From Acheta domesticus (Eukaryota > Arthropoda > Insecta > Orthoptera > Gryllidae): a DNA stretch of 64,000 bases. The stretch spans positions 156,448,750 to 156,512,749 of the forward strand of contig JAHLJT010009436.1 in the NCBI GenBank assembly GCA_031308135.1, written 5' to 3'. Below the pieces are notes generated by a model, which saw only the letters and a list, made by a program, of their open reading frames with translations, was not told the DNA's origin and did not search any database. How positions within the stretch are numbered: the first letter of the stretch is position 1; each line of letters starts with the position of its first letter. Positions 44,008-55,652 of this stretch are shown in pieces. Made by a program: the position numbers and the translations under genes.

Positions 44008-44752
44008 TACTCATACGTGTATTATTTATTGTGTCATTGTTCGCATTTCGTATAATGGTAAGAATTTGTGCATCGTGGTCACTGTATCCTAAATCTTTTG
44101 TTTCAATTTCATGTCGAGTAGTGGTTTTGTTAATTATAATTTGATCGATTGCCTCCTTTGTATTTACTGTGATCCGTGTAGGTACTTTTATTGTAATGTC
44201 TAAACTGAAGGAATTAATTAAATTAAGAAACTGCTCTTTCTCGCAAGATTCGACCAGAAAATCAATGTTAAAATCTCCGCATACAACAATGGATTCAAAA
44301 GAGCGATTGATGACTTTGATTAGTGTCAACTCTACTTTTTCTAAGAACAAAGTATTATCTGCAGCTCTCTTTGTTGGAGGCCTGAAGATGCAAAGCAATA
44401 TCATTTTTAGCATAGGAATATGTACAACAGAAATTTCAAAAACATTTTCAACGGAATACTCATTGAATTCCGTCAAGGAGATGGAATCAATATTATTTTT
44501 AACGTAAATACAAGAACCTCCTTAAGCAGGACTTTTATGAAATTCTCTTTTTCTACAATAATAGCCTGCGAGGTAAAAGTTTGGAATTTGGAAAATGCTA
44601 AGTTCATTAGGAAATAACCAATGTTCTGTAAAGCAAAGAACATCCATTTGATTGAAATCGCTCTGTAGAGCTGCCTCGATAAACTCAGTTTTATTTGAAA
44701 GGGAGTGAACATTCTGGTGCCATATCTTTATTTTTTGCAAGTACCTACACAA
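43997..44752 (-). pseudogene. LINE ORF2, apurinic/apyrimidinic-type endonuclease
   Basis: Two overlapping frames. The first (44752-44522) has IWHQNVHSLSNKTEFIEAAL and DVLCFTEHWL, where the catalytic glutamate is in TEHWL. The second (44476-43997) has VVCGDFNIDF (the conserved GDFN box), IDQIIIN and YSDHDAQILTI (the terminal SDH box). A frameshift lies between them near 44480-44520 and another joins to the RT near 44000. In active relatives this nuclease nicks the target DNA for priming. Confidence 0.85.
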
Positions 44753-44782
44753 ATGTTTTTCTGCTGCATCTGACTGTAGTTG

Positions 44783-45120
44783 CTATATATTTACTCCATT
44801 TTTACCTCGAGTGCGTGGTCGAAGGTTGTAATGTATCCCAGCAGTCACAGGTTGTGAGGAAATAGGGGCGTCATTGGTAGTGAGAATGGAAGAAACGGGA
44901 GTATGTTCACAGGAGGGGGTAAGAGGGTTCAGAATAAGGATGGGGGTGGAGAAAGGAAGATGAAAGGGATGGATTTTTGGCAGGAGGCTGCGTAGGACTG
45001 GAGTTGATGATGTATAGTGCAAGCTTTTCACCGACTGCATGTTTTCCAGCAAGGTTCATGTGGAGACCGTGCCGGGTGAAGTGTTTTACTGAGAGGAAAT
45101 TCATTTCAAAAAGTGTTACA
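44783..45120 (-). pseudogene. LINE ORF1 C-terminus (SGNH/esterase-like)
   Basis: Reads FLSVKHFTRHGLHMNLAGKH, the D/R-G-L-H-x-N-xx-GK block seen at the end of esterase-type ORF1 proteins of CR1-group LINEs. A proline- and serine-rich tail follows, ending YNLRPRTRGKNG close to the ORF2 start. The element is truncated upstream at about 45217, so most of ORF1 is missing. Confidence 0.6.
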
Positions 45121-45217
45121 TCTGTTTCTCTCAGTTGCAGTTTTAGTTGTTAGTTTACGTGCTTAATCTCGCTGCATAGTGTTGGTCTGTTGTACCATAA
45201 GGGCAGAGTCGAGACAA

Positions 45218-45290
45218 AAACAAGGTTTTTCTAAAAAAAACGACTCCAAATGTTGTCTTTAAACTTTTCGTAGGGATAGTACTAAATGTT
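45218..45290 (+). repeat. Family X copy, middle part
   Basis: Picks up exactly where the X copy broke at 40001: acaaaaacaaggtttttcta, then gactccaaatgttgtctttaaac and gtagggatagtactaaatg. It is lost again at about 45290. Confidence 0.75.
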
Positions 45291-46514
45291 GTGATATACA
45301 AAATGGCGGTTCAAACATTCGACGGTAAACGCCGGAGTTCGCTGTACATGGCGCATATGTGTTGCCAAGGGGTTGTTGATTTTGAGTAGTGGGAGAAAAA
45401 CAAACGGTATGTCACTTTCATATGCAGTGTAGTGAAAAGAGCTCTCTCTTCATCCAGACACGGAGGCGGACGGATCGTCTGATAAGAACGCGGAATCTAA
45501 CTTCGATTTTGTTTGATAGTAACGCTGTGCCGTAATACCAATACGGAATATTAGTCAGGAGATTGATTCGTGAAGTTAATTAATTGAATTAATTTGGTTG
45601 CAACTATTTATCATTCATTGAGAAAAACTTTATTTACAAAATAAGCTGGTTCTCCGCGTTCTATTGACGATACATTGCAGTTATTATAAATTGATTCAGT
45701 GGCAACAGCGTGTGATTAAGTGGAGAACTTTAATCGATTATAACTTGGATAGAGTGTAAAAAATATGTCCGCAGTGCCGTGGCGGAGCAAATTAGTTGTG
45801 AATAGACTTGGCTACGAATATTAGTTAGCAGTGACATTTTTTTTTTCGATTTGTTGAGTTCGCGGGTAGGCGCACAACTGTTGCGCATTTTAGGGAAAAG
45901 TAACTCTAGATGCTAGGTTAGCTGCAGATTCTAGATAAAGACAGATACTAGACGCAACGCTAAAGAATGAAGTAGACGACATCGAGTCCGGCCCAGCCGA
46001 ACGAAGATCGGAAGACGTCGTGGAAGTTCCAGGTTGTTTTTTCGGGCGCCATCCGACGACTGACAAAGAGGGCTCGGGGTATTTTTTGCTAACGATCGTT
46101 AGAAATTTAATTCAAAGGTCATGACCAAATGATAATGTTATTTTTGCATTGATAAATAGAAATCTTAAAATCCATTTAACGAAACTAATTGGAAAGTAAT
46201 TGAAATAAATAATGTTCTGTTTTTAAACGAATTTAAAAAGATTATTACTGTGCAATATAGCACGTTATTGGTGCAAGAATTTCAGAATACGATAAAACTT
46301 TCAGATTTCGTGCTTGCCTGTACAGAGGGCAGATCCGGTGGCAATTTTGCGAATTGTTATCAAACCGAGAACCCAACGACTGAGCTAGCAAGGTAGTGGT
46401 GTAATTTAAATACACGAAATTTTCTTGATACTTGGAATTGTTTTCCTGGCGCCCATAATAATAGGATTCATTGGTTATTGCAATTGAACGGAACCAACAA
46501 CTAAGATGTAGAAT
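45291..46514. other. Unassigned ~1.2-kb insert inside the X copy
   Basis: Separates the middle and 3' parts of one X copy. It contains no coding region that I can support and no termini that I recognise. It is GC-richer at 45960-46080. Around 46377 the minus strand has a tRNA A-box-like TAGCTCAGTCG without a B box at the right distance. Confidence 0.45.
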
Positions 46515-47068
46515 TTCGGAACGGATAGTGCTAATTGTACTCTTTAATATGATGTCAAGTTTATTTTGAAGCATTTTTTGTTTTGAAAAAATACACAATG
46601 TAATATTTTTGAAAGATCTCTCACATCGTTAATATGCATATTACCAGCAATTTGTAAACATTATGATATTTACGAGTATAAGTGCTTCAAAGGACTTCAA
46701 ATGAAGTTTTTTGAAAACTCAAAAAATTTCTGTGAAAAGCTCTTTTCACAGAAAAAAAATGTCGCCCAATTTCGCATTTTTTGCGACATTTTAGCTAGCG
46801 CTTAAACGCCATTTTTTTAGAAACGGCAAAAATTTTTTAAAAGGAAATTACCATTTAGGACGAGGCTTTTGTGTTCTTTAATATTCTAAAATTAATATTT
46901 CCGTTCTACCATTCGAAAATCGAAATATTCAGAAAATGTCCAACAAATGTATTTGGGCGGGGATAGATGGCAGCTGGAAAGAGTATGTGGCAATTCCGAA
47001 CAGCCAGCCTCAACCGAAGAAAATAGAAAGCTAATACGGGGAAGTCTGTGCTATTCTGTTGTACCACC
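46515..47068 (+). repeat. Family X copy, 3' part
   Basis: Continues with ggaacggatagtgctaatt, gatctctcacatcgttaat, the caaaaaatttctgtgaaaag block and ctaatacggggaagtctgtg. It ends in gtaccaccagtt, directly joined to the start of the next X copy. Confidence 0.85.
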
Positions 47069-48035
47069 AGTTACTTTCCCGTATACGTACGTATACACTG
47101 AGTATAGGGGAAAGTTATGTAATGCTGCGCGAAAAGACTACGGATTTTCGGCAGAAAAAAATCATTGCCGGGTCCTAAAAACGAAAAAGTGGATAAATCC
47201 AGTTGGTAAATTAAGAAAAAAATCCTCTGACACCTCTAGAATCCCTTTTTTGTGGGTCCTTGATACCAAAAAAACAATTGAAAGCAAAACATCCGTCCGT
47301 CAGTCTGTGATCAATATTAGCGCCTAAACCATACGTACGATTTCTTCAAAAAGGAATATTCCTCGGTTGATCTGACCACTCGAGGCACCACGAATTTTGA
47401 AAAACATTCTTCAAAATTTGGGGGTCCTTTACATAAATCTCCCCGAATATTTTCAAAATTTTCTCAAAAACGGCTCCAAATTTTTCTTTAAAATTCTTAT
47501 AAGAATAGAGTTAAATATACCTATAAAGGTGGCATAGGTCCGATTTTCAATGTTAACTCTGAATTTTCGAAAATTGCTAAAGTTTCAATATTTTTCAGCG
47601 TCTTCCCACTGTTGCAAAATTGAAGATAAATATTTTTCTTCCAATTAAAATTTGTTCTCCAAAGTGAGTTTTCATTGTGATGTAAATTTTTTTGAAAATT
47701 TTAGTAGTTTTCGCGCAATATGTGCAATTTTAAAAATTACAAAAACAAGATTTTCTCAAGAACGGCTCCAAATTTTTGGTTTAAATTTTAGTGTTGAATG
47801 TTCTTTATGAGATGACAAACCACATATTCTTGTTTTTATCAAAAATTACAAAAATAATTTTTTGACTTGGCTCTCATGTCGTTAATATTTACATTAGCGG
47901 CGACTTATTCACATCATTACATTTTGAGTACATGTGCTTTAAAAAAGTCATATAATGGTTCTCGAAAACGCAACCTTTTTCTGTGAAAACTGGTCCAAAA
48001 GTTCGCATTTTCAGAAACGCTCAAACACCATCTTT
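47069..48035 (+). repeat. Family X copy, 3'-truncated
   Basis: Starts tactttcccgtatacgtacg immediately after the previous copy's end, so the two are head to tail. It runs through the (GTCC)n region (reduced) and two sub-repeats, and stops at a TA repeat near 48030. Confidence 0.9.
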
Positions 48036-48054
48036 ATATATATATAGTTGTGTT

Positions 48055-48190
48055 AGTTACATCATTTATAACTCAAGAATCACTGAACCAATTTTAATTA
48101 TCTGTTTTTCTCTTTTGTTGGATTCATCTCCGTCCCAAATAACAGAATAACTAATAAAATACCGAAAAAATGGCACTACATGGCGCTGAA
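48055..48190 (+). repeat. Dispersed repeat Z, copy 1
   Basis: Contains catttataactcaagaatca then ctgaaccaattttaattatc, which recurs at 50512-50560. It lies between two X copies of opposite orientation. Confidence 0.6.
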
Positions 48191-48767
48191 GAATAAACTA
48201 GTGGCACTACAGAATGGCCCAGACTTTCCCGTATTAGTTTTCTATTTCCTTGGGTCTTCGCTATCTATTCGGAATTGCCACAAACTCTTTCTTGCCAGCT
48301 GTCAACTATCACCGCGCAAAGTACATTTTTTTGACATTTTCTTAATTTTTCGGTTTCCTATTGGTAGAACGGAAATATTAATTTTAGAATATTAAAGAAC
48401 ACAAAAAAACTAGTCATAAATGGCAATTTCCTTTTAAAATTTATGTGCCGTTTAAGAGAAAATGGCCTTTTAGCGCTACTAAAAATGCGAAATTTGAAGC
48501 TCATTTTCAGACAACATTTTTGAGTTTTCACAATACTTTATTTGAAGTTATTTAAAGCACTTACACTCACATATATAATAATGTTTACAAATTGCTGGTA
48601 ATGTGCGTATTAAAGATGTGAGAGACCTTTCAAAAAAATTACAATTATGTAATTTTTGAGAAAACAAAAAAAACTCAAAATAAACTTTACGTCATATTAA
48701 AGAGTGTAATTAGCAATATCCGTTACAAAAGTTCGAAGAAACAATTTGCAGCCATATATGAGAAAAT

Positions 48768-49233
48768 TATATATCCCCATATATATCCCCCATATATATC
48801 AACAAATATGTGGCACAATTAGAAGAACTCTGAAAACAAGAACACGAAAAGAAACGCAATTAAAATTTTACAAAGTCATGGCAGTCCCCACTTTATTATA
48901 TGGAGCGGAATCCTGGACGCTCAAGAACAAGGAACTTAAACAGCTAGAAGCCTCAGAAATGAAATTTCTTAGATCGGTTAAAGGCTGCACCAGAGAAGAT
49001 AAAATCCGAAATGAAGCAGTCAGGAACGAACTAGGGATGCAATCAATAACCGAAATGGCGATCCACCATAAAGAAAAATGGAGAGAGCATGTCCTTCGTA
49101 TGCCACCAGAAAGAATTCCAAAACAAGCAATGGAATATAAACCATATGGAAAAAGAAGTGTGGGAAGACCGAGGAAGAGATGGTGAGACCGGAACAGGCC
49201 TCAGGCCTAATCCTGGCAAGACAGAAGAAGAAG
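48768..49233 (+). mobile_element. RTE-like LINE 3' end with 12-bp target duplication
   Basis: ATATGAGAAAAT occurs at both 48756-48767 and 49234-49245, and the X sequence is continuous once the insert is removed. The insert holds the C-terminus of a reverse-transcriptase ORF, a ~35-bp 3' untranslated region and a GAA-repeat end. This is a typical severely 5'-truncated insertion. Confidence 0.9.
48830..49186 (+). pseudogene. C-terminus of an RTE-like endonuclease-reverse transcriptase
   Basis: Reads LKFYKVMAVPTLLYGAESWT, FLRSVKGCTREDKIRNEAVR, KEKWREHVLRMPPERIPKQA and ends GRPRKRW, stop. This is the conserved tail of insect endonuclease-reverse transcriptases. About 118 residues are uninterrupted. 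There is no catalytic domain because the copy is 5'-truncated; its intact frame suggests a fairly recent insertion. Confidence 0.85.
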
Positions 49234-50269
49234 ATATGAGAAAATGGCATTTGACCGTTTCTGAAAATGCGTAATTTTGAGCTACTTTTCACAGAAAACG
49301 GTTGTGTTTTCGAGAAACTTTACTTGGCATTAAAGCACATGTACTCGTAAATATAATAATGTAAATATTATCGCCGTGAGAAACATGTGAAAAAATGTAC
49401 ATTTTTGTAATTTTTGAAATAACGGACTTATAGAGCAATATGACTTTTATGTCATCTGATAGAGTACATTTACCACTATCCCTACTAAAAGTTTAAAGAA
49501 AAAATTTGGAGGTGTTTTTTGAGAAAATCTTGTTTTTGTAAATTTTTTAAATTGCGCATATTACACGCAATATTGCACGAAAATTACTAAAATTTTGAAA
49601 ACATTTACATGACCTCTATGAAAGAACTCAATATACAAAACAAATTTTGTTTGAAGAAAAAACCTCTATCTTCAATTTTGTAGTTGGAGAAAGACGCCGA
49701 AGAAAATTGAAACCTTCATAATTTTCGAAAATTCAGAGTTATCCGTGAAAATCGGATCTATGCCATGTTAATAAGTGTATTTTCCTCTATTCTTACAAGA
49801 AATTTAAAGAAAAATTTGGAGCCGTTTTTGAGAAAATTTTGAAAATGTCGGGGGGGGGAGCTTCATATAAAGTACCCCCAAATTTTGAAGAATCTTTTTC
49901 AAAATCTCAAAGCTTCGACTAGAATCAGATCGACCAGGGAATATTCATTTTGGAAGAAATCGTACGTATGGTTTAGGCGCTAGCAGTGTTCACAGACGGA
50001 CAGACAGACGGACGTTTCCTTTCAATTGGTGTTTCGGTATCAAGGACCCAGAAAACAGGGTTTCTGGCTACACCACGTGTTGGGTGATTTTTTTTTCTTA
50101 TTTAGCAACTGGTTTTATTCACTTTTTCGTTTTCACGGCCCGGCAATGAATTTTTTTCCGCCGAAAATTGGCAATTTTTTCGCGCAGCATTACATAACTT
50201 TCCCTATACTACGTATATCACTCCGTGTATACGTACGTATACGGGAAAGTAAAAACTAGATTCATGCAA

Positions 50270-50460
50270 ACGCAGCCCGCTACACAGTTGAATTTATATC
50301 GTTAAATAACTCCTAAACGAAACGTTAAAGGGCCTTAAAAACTAAAATTTGGAGGGCGAGGGCCTCAAAGAAACATTCCTCACACAATTTTCGACAGAAT
50401 GATATCTTTTTGAACATTCTATTACAGTTTTGTTGGTCCAGCGCTTCTCAATATTTCCCC
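50270..50460 (+). repeat. Dispersed repeat Y, copy 2
   Basis: Same landmarks and orientation as 26455-26670: aaataactcctaaacg, gggccttaaaaactaaaatt and ggcctcaaagaaaca. Confidence 0.7.
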
Positions 50461-52569
50461 ACCTGCACAAAGACGTGCAGAATCTTAGTAAATAAAACAA
50501 AATCGGGTTAATTAAACCATTTATAACTCAAGAACGACTGGGCCAATTTTAATTATCTCCGATTAAAATATCGGAAATTTCACGAAAAATAATTATTCAC
50601 AAAATTAATCTAATATGTAAAATTCAATGTTTGTTCGTGCTTAATGCGCTGCCGTACTAAGCATCCAATTGCAATAATAATACGTCAACTTATTGCTTGC
50701 ACTTGCGGGAAGAACATAGGCAAAGTGCAATTATTGTAACTCTACTAGATGGCGTTAGAGCACATAATGGCGCTTCAGTTAAGTGCATTTCGCAATTCAC
50801 GTGAGCTTCATTGTTGCTGGGGAGTGCCGTGTGCCGTGGGGTGAAGCAGTGTCCTCTAGAATACAAAGCTGGCGACGGGCAGCCATCTGCCAATGACGTC
50901 ACGATGAGTTGGCCCAACAGCCCCGCCATGGGCCTACGATCTACGCTGAACTTGAACTTAATAACAACAGAATTTCTCAATATATTCTCCCTGGCACTTC
51001 ATTTTCCACCAATAGATTGGGTAACGAAAATTGAAGGATTCATATTTTTAGAAATATGTTGTTTTTATTTCAGGACAATGTTTCTTTGAAAGAAAAAAAA
51101 GTATAATTTTTCCTACAACTATCAACAAAATTAAAATCAGAAGTTAATAGAAATACACTTTGATTAATTTTATAAATAGTGATTTATTTTGAAGAAAATC
51201 ATGTCACAATTTACATATATTACTCAATAGATAGTTTGTGTAACACAACAAGAATATTTAAGTAGTTTCTCAATACATATGCATACATATTCCTACATTA
51301 ATACACACAATCATTATTTTTACAGAATAGGAGATTAAAATATTTTGGGAAAGAAAAGTACAGAAGCAGAATCATGCTGCAGGCTAGATTTCGAGTTGAG
51401 ATATCACATAACAATTATGTAAATATTAAAACACATAAGACATCCCACATAACGTAATATTTGAAGCTCTGAACGAAAAACTTGATAAGGAAAATTCATT
51501 TAATATACCGAATGAGATCCTGCTAGCAAGTAGATTAATGTTGAATAACAAATTCTTCAAGTTCAATGATTCTTGTTACAAACCAAAACAGGGGACCCAT
51601 GAGCTATCTCTTTTCTGAATCGGTTAAGCAGCAGACACAGTCATCTTAAGTCAAAATGAAGTAATATTTTGTGCTAAATATGTGGATGAGACGATATTAA
51701 TTGTTGATGACGCAAAGATTGAATTCATTTTTCAACAATTCAATAACTATCACCACAACTATTACTATCACTATCACTGTCACCAACGTTTGCAAGTTTA
51801 AAACATTTTTTAAATACCTATCCTTGAGTATTGTTGGGTATGAAAGTTTTCTCTCTACAAATAGCTTTGATCCACGCACTCCTTGGCTCTTTCTCATTGG
51901 GAAGGCTGAACACACTAACAGACGGGCCGTTTCGGTAGTTGCCTTTACAATTGGGTACACAATACTTGAAAGGCATTATTGTGATGTAAATGAAACAATG
52001 AGGTATGAATAGTTACGAATTTTTTAACATATGTTTACGGTCTAATCACTTAACTCCTAAACACTGTATGATCAATATGCACAATAACCTAGAAGCCTCG
52101 TAACACATTTTTACAAATTGAAGCACAAATATATCATTTGCTTATATTTGCCTTAATTTAGATCTAAGAGGTAAAGTTAACTTAATCAGAAACTACTGTT
52201 AATAAATTGTACTTACCAAGTTCGAATTTCTGTAAATAAAAATAATCAATTGCTGAAAAATCACAACCAACACAACATAGCAACATGCATAACACACGGA
52301 GTATCCGGCCGGAGAGTCTCTTCGTGGGCCTACTCGTGCTTACGTCACAAAATCGTCGCCAGGCTTTGTATTCCAGAGGGCACTGGGTGAGGTCGAGGGC
52401 AACACGAGGAACAGGCGGCGCAAATTGATGAGAGGAGAGGGACATTGTTGCTGGGGAGTGCCGTGTGCCGTGGGGTGAGGTCAAGGGCAACACGAGGAAC
52501 AGGCGGCGCAAGTTGATGAGAGGAGAGGGGAGAAAGAGACAGGGAAAATGAAAGAGGGAAAGCGCTTAA
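50461..52569. other. No recognisable gene; rearranged GC-rich repeat pieces
   Basis: Contains dispersed repeat Z copy 2 (50512-50560). The GC-rich block at 50809-50880 has pieces that recur rearranged at 52353-52530 (see the duplication entry). There is a short CACTAT/CACTGT repeat at 51750-51785. No coding region is supported. Confidence 0.45.
52387..52535 (+). repeat. 88-bp tandem duplication
   Basis: GTGAGGTCGAGGGCAACACG at 52387 recurs as GTGAGGTCAAGGGCAACACG at 52475, and the following gaggaacaggcggcgcaa, ttgatgagaggagaggg recurs in step. The units are nearly identical, so the duplication is recent. The intervening cattgttgctggggagtgcc is also found at 50809. Confidence 0.9.
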
Positions 52570-52842
52570 GCGCCATTTTCGTAAAAACGGCTCCAAATAT
52601 TTCCAAGGCAATTGCCACTTACGACAAAGTTTACTGTACTTTAATATTCTTAAAATAAAATTTTCGTTCTACTAGTAGGAAACTGAAAAGTTAAGAAAAT
52701 CTCAAAAAAATGTACTTTGGGCGGTGATAGATGTCTCCTTGCAAGAGTATGTGGCAAGTCAGAAAAGCTAGTCGAGGCCAGAGGAAACAGAAAATAAATA
52801 CAGGAAAGTCTGTGCCATTCTGTAGCACCACTAGTTATTTTA
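52570..52842 (+). repeat. Family X fragment (3' end)
   Basis: From gcgccattttcgtaaaaacgg through aaaaaaatgtactttgggcgg and atacaggaaagtctgtgcc to gtagcaccactagt. Confidence 0.85.
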
Positions 52843-54539
52843 TTTTATTATGTTTTATTAGAATTAAAATTTACATCATTTGATGTTTTGCTGCAATCAT
52901 ATATTTCGTGTTTTTTCTTTGATATTGTATTAAAATGTCAATTGTAGTTGTAGTTTTAATTCTTGCTTTGTATTGTTATTCCAAATTTAAATTTAACGAT
53001 GAAAGACATTTTAACTGTTTAAAAACCGATTGTTTTACAGAACACCTAAAAATGCATTGGGACATGAAACCGTGATTTTTGTGCAGACGCCAATAAAAGA
53101 ATTGTTTTAAAATAGAATCGATCTGATTATCCCCCTAGAATCACAACCATATTTATCATTCATGGGAGCCAGCCGTTACCGTTTAAGCGGGGGAGGACAC
53201 GTAGGAGATTGGCCCTGTGCTCGTAGGTACAAGATCATCTCAGCCGATGTAGCGAAGTAACAGGTTTCGAACCGGCGACGAGTGTTTCTGGTTTCATGCA
53301 CGACGTTCCACAAATACTGTAACAGTTAAATTTATTCATATTAGTTCCTGGGTTGTAAAAAGGGCATCGGCACATAGAAAATATTCGATAGACCATCTTT
53401 TGGTAGTCCTTTAAATTAACAAATACACATCTTTTACTTTAAAAAGTTTGATTGCTTATTATATTAGAAAATTGGAAGCTACTTCAATGTAATCAAGACA
53501 AGCTTGTGTGAAATTTTTCTTGCTTTTTGCACAACGTTCCACAAATACTGGAATAGTTAAATTTATTCTATTAGTTTCATTTGTAGATGTAAGAAATTAC
53601 TACTGTTTATGGCTAATCGGAAATAAATGGATATATCCACCATAGGCGCTTCATTTCAAGTGGTTAAATTGGACATTTTCAATTTTTAGCTGAGGTGTTA
53701 GTACGGCAGAATTGCAATATTGCGTATATTACGTAAATGTTTCCAATAAGGCGAGGAAGTATGTTGCTCTTTAACACCTCCCTTTTTTACTGAAATGAGC
53801 TTTAAAAATAGTGTGCAACTTAGATACATTGTTCCAGATTAATGAAAGACGGTTAAAATATTTGTAGGTTAATTAAAACATTGTGTCACTATCAGTAAAC
53901 AAGGGTTCCACCCTGTTAACTATGGTGAGTACACGTATTACGAAAACGTGTGAACGCAGTTATAAACCCTAATTCATTTAACTTGAGTTTCCGAGGAGGA
54001 TGTGCTCGATGCATAAAAAAGGGTAAATTCGGCGGGGCTTTATCACATTCGCAAACCGGCCCTCCATCAGAAGACCAGTTGATCTCATAGCGGGTGTCAG
54101 TTGCTTAAGAGCTTCGACGAGAGGAGGGAAGCGCGAATCTGATGTTGGAAATGAGTTGCCGATGAGAGAAAAAACCAGTCGGTTCAAGAGGTCAATTTAC
54201 CTCTATTTCGTTTCCTTGAACTTAGTTCGAATACAGTTTCTTACGTGCATAAATTTTCTTTCACGTACAACCAAAGAGGTCTGAATATTGTTCATTTCTG
54301 TCGGTTGAGAAGCTACGCAGACCTATGTTGTTATTTTCTTTATGTCTTCTTTCTTATCTTCTTCTAATTTCCTTTCTTTCTTCTAATTGGGTTTAGTTAT
54401 AATTTGAAGGAGGTACTATACCATCTTATTGCTGGTATCTTACAGTTTCAACCTAGCTTACAATTGAACGTACGTTTTATTGCTATTATAGGTATCTGCT
54501 TGGAACAAAGCGGGAAGGACACGTAAGACACTATACCAC
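52843..54539. other. No recognisable gene
   Basis: AT-rich, no coding support. A short block, ggaggacacgtaggag at about 53208, resembles ggaaggacacgtaagac at about 54514, and tgcacgacgttccacaaatact (about 53298) resembles tgcacaacgttccacaaatact (about 53526), so an internal degenerate duplication is likely. Confidence 0.45.
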
Positions 54540-55652
54540 TTTTTACTTTCCCGTATACGTACGTATACACGGAGTGATATACGTAGTATAGGGAAAGTTA
54601 TGTAATGCTGCGCGAGAAAATGGCCAATTTTTGGCGGAAAAAATTAATTGCCAGGCCGTGAAAAAGAAAAAAGTGGATAAAACCAGTTGCTAAATTAAGA
54701 AAAAAAATCCCCTAACACGTGCTGTAGCCAGAAAACCCGGTTTTCTGGGTCCTTGATACCGAAAACACCAATTGAAAGGAAAACGTCCGTCCGGCTGTCT
54801 GTCTGTCCGTCCGTCCGTCTGTGAACACTGCTAGCGCCTAACCATACTTACGATTTCTTCCAAAATGCATATTCCCCGATCAATCTGCTTCTAGACGAAG
54901 CTTTGAGATTTTGAAAAAAAATTCCTTCAAACTTCGGGGTACTTTATATCAAGCCCCCCGGAAATTTTCAAAATTTTTTTCGAAAACGACTCCAATTTTT
55001 TGTCTTTAAATTACTTGTAGGAATGTAATAAAATACACTTATTTACATGGCATCGGTCCGATTTTCACGGATAACTCTAAATTTTTGAAAAATTGCAAAA
55101 GTTTAAAATTTTTACGGGCGTCTTTCTGGAACTACGAAATTGAAGATACAGATTTTTCCTTCAAATAAAATTTTTTCTTCATAGTGAGTTCCTTCTTTAA
55201 GGTCATCTACATTTTTTTGAAATTTTAGTATTTTTCGCGCAATATTGCGTGCAATATGTGAAATTTTAAAAATGACAAAAACAATATTTTCTCTAAAACG
55301 GCTCCAGTTTTTTCTTTAAACTTTTGGTAGGGATAGTGCTAAGAAAATGAGCTTTAAAATTTCGCATTTTAGTAGTGCTAAAACGCCATTTTCTCTTAAA
55401 CGGCACATAATTTTTAAAAGAAATTGACATTTATTGCTAGGTTGTTGTGTTCTTTAATATTCTAAAATTAATATATTCATTCTACCAATATGAACCGAAA
55501 AAATTAAGAAAATGACAAAAAATGTACTTTTGGCGGTGATAGATGATGGTAGCTGGCAAGAAAGAGTATGTTGCATTCCGAAGCTAGCGAAGACCCAAGA
55601 AAAATAGAACTAATACGGGAAAGTCTGTGCCATTCTGTAGTACCACTAGTTT
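54540..55652 (+). repeat. Family X copy with internal deletion
   Basis: Starts ttttactttcccgtatacgt with a complete hairpin and a (GTCC/GTCT)n run (54785-54825). It loses about one and a half sub-repeats at 55340, where gatagtgctaa jumps to gaaaatgagctttaaa. It ends gtagtaccactagt at about 55650. Confidence 0.9.

Larger units (their letters stand above)
40002..45217 (-). mobile_element. CR1/Jockey-group LINE, 5'-truncated, split by a hAT
   Basis: Minus-strand element with an (AAAT)n 3' tail at 40002-40018. It contains the end of ORF1 (esterase-like), an AP endonuclease and a reverse transcriptase with C-terminal domain. It is inserted in a family X copy, whose sequence breaks at 40001 and continues at 45218 with only A-rich imperfect flanking similarity as a target duplication. 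It is itself interrupted by a hAT at 41595-42868. Total LINE length without the hAT is about 3.9 kb. Multiple frameshifts make it inactive. Confidence 0.85.
48197..50247 (-). repeat. Family X copy, full length, inverted, carrying an RTE insertion
   Basis: Runs from ACTAGTGGCACTACAG at the left to the palindromic hairpin at the right (cgtatacgtacgtatacggg near 50222-50242, then aaagtaaaaa). Without the 466-bp insertion and its duplicated 12-mer it is about 1.57 kb. All sub-repeats are present in order. Together with the copies at 46515-48035 it forms a large inverted arrangement. Confidence 0.9.

Noticed and set aside
32722..50247. Family X as a Helitron (hairpin plus CTAG at one end)
   Set aside because: Only one copy has CTAG after the hairpin. 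The others end AAAGTAAAAA followed by unrelated bases, and the opposite end does not start with TC. The evidence is insufficient.
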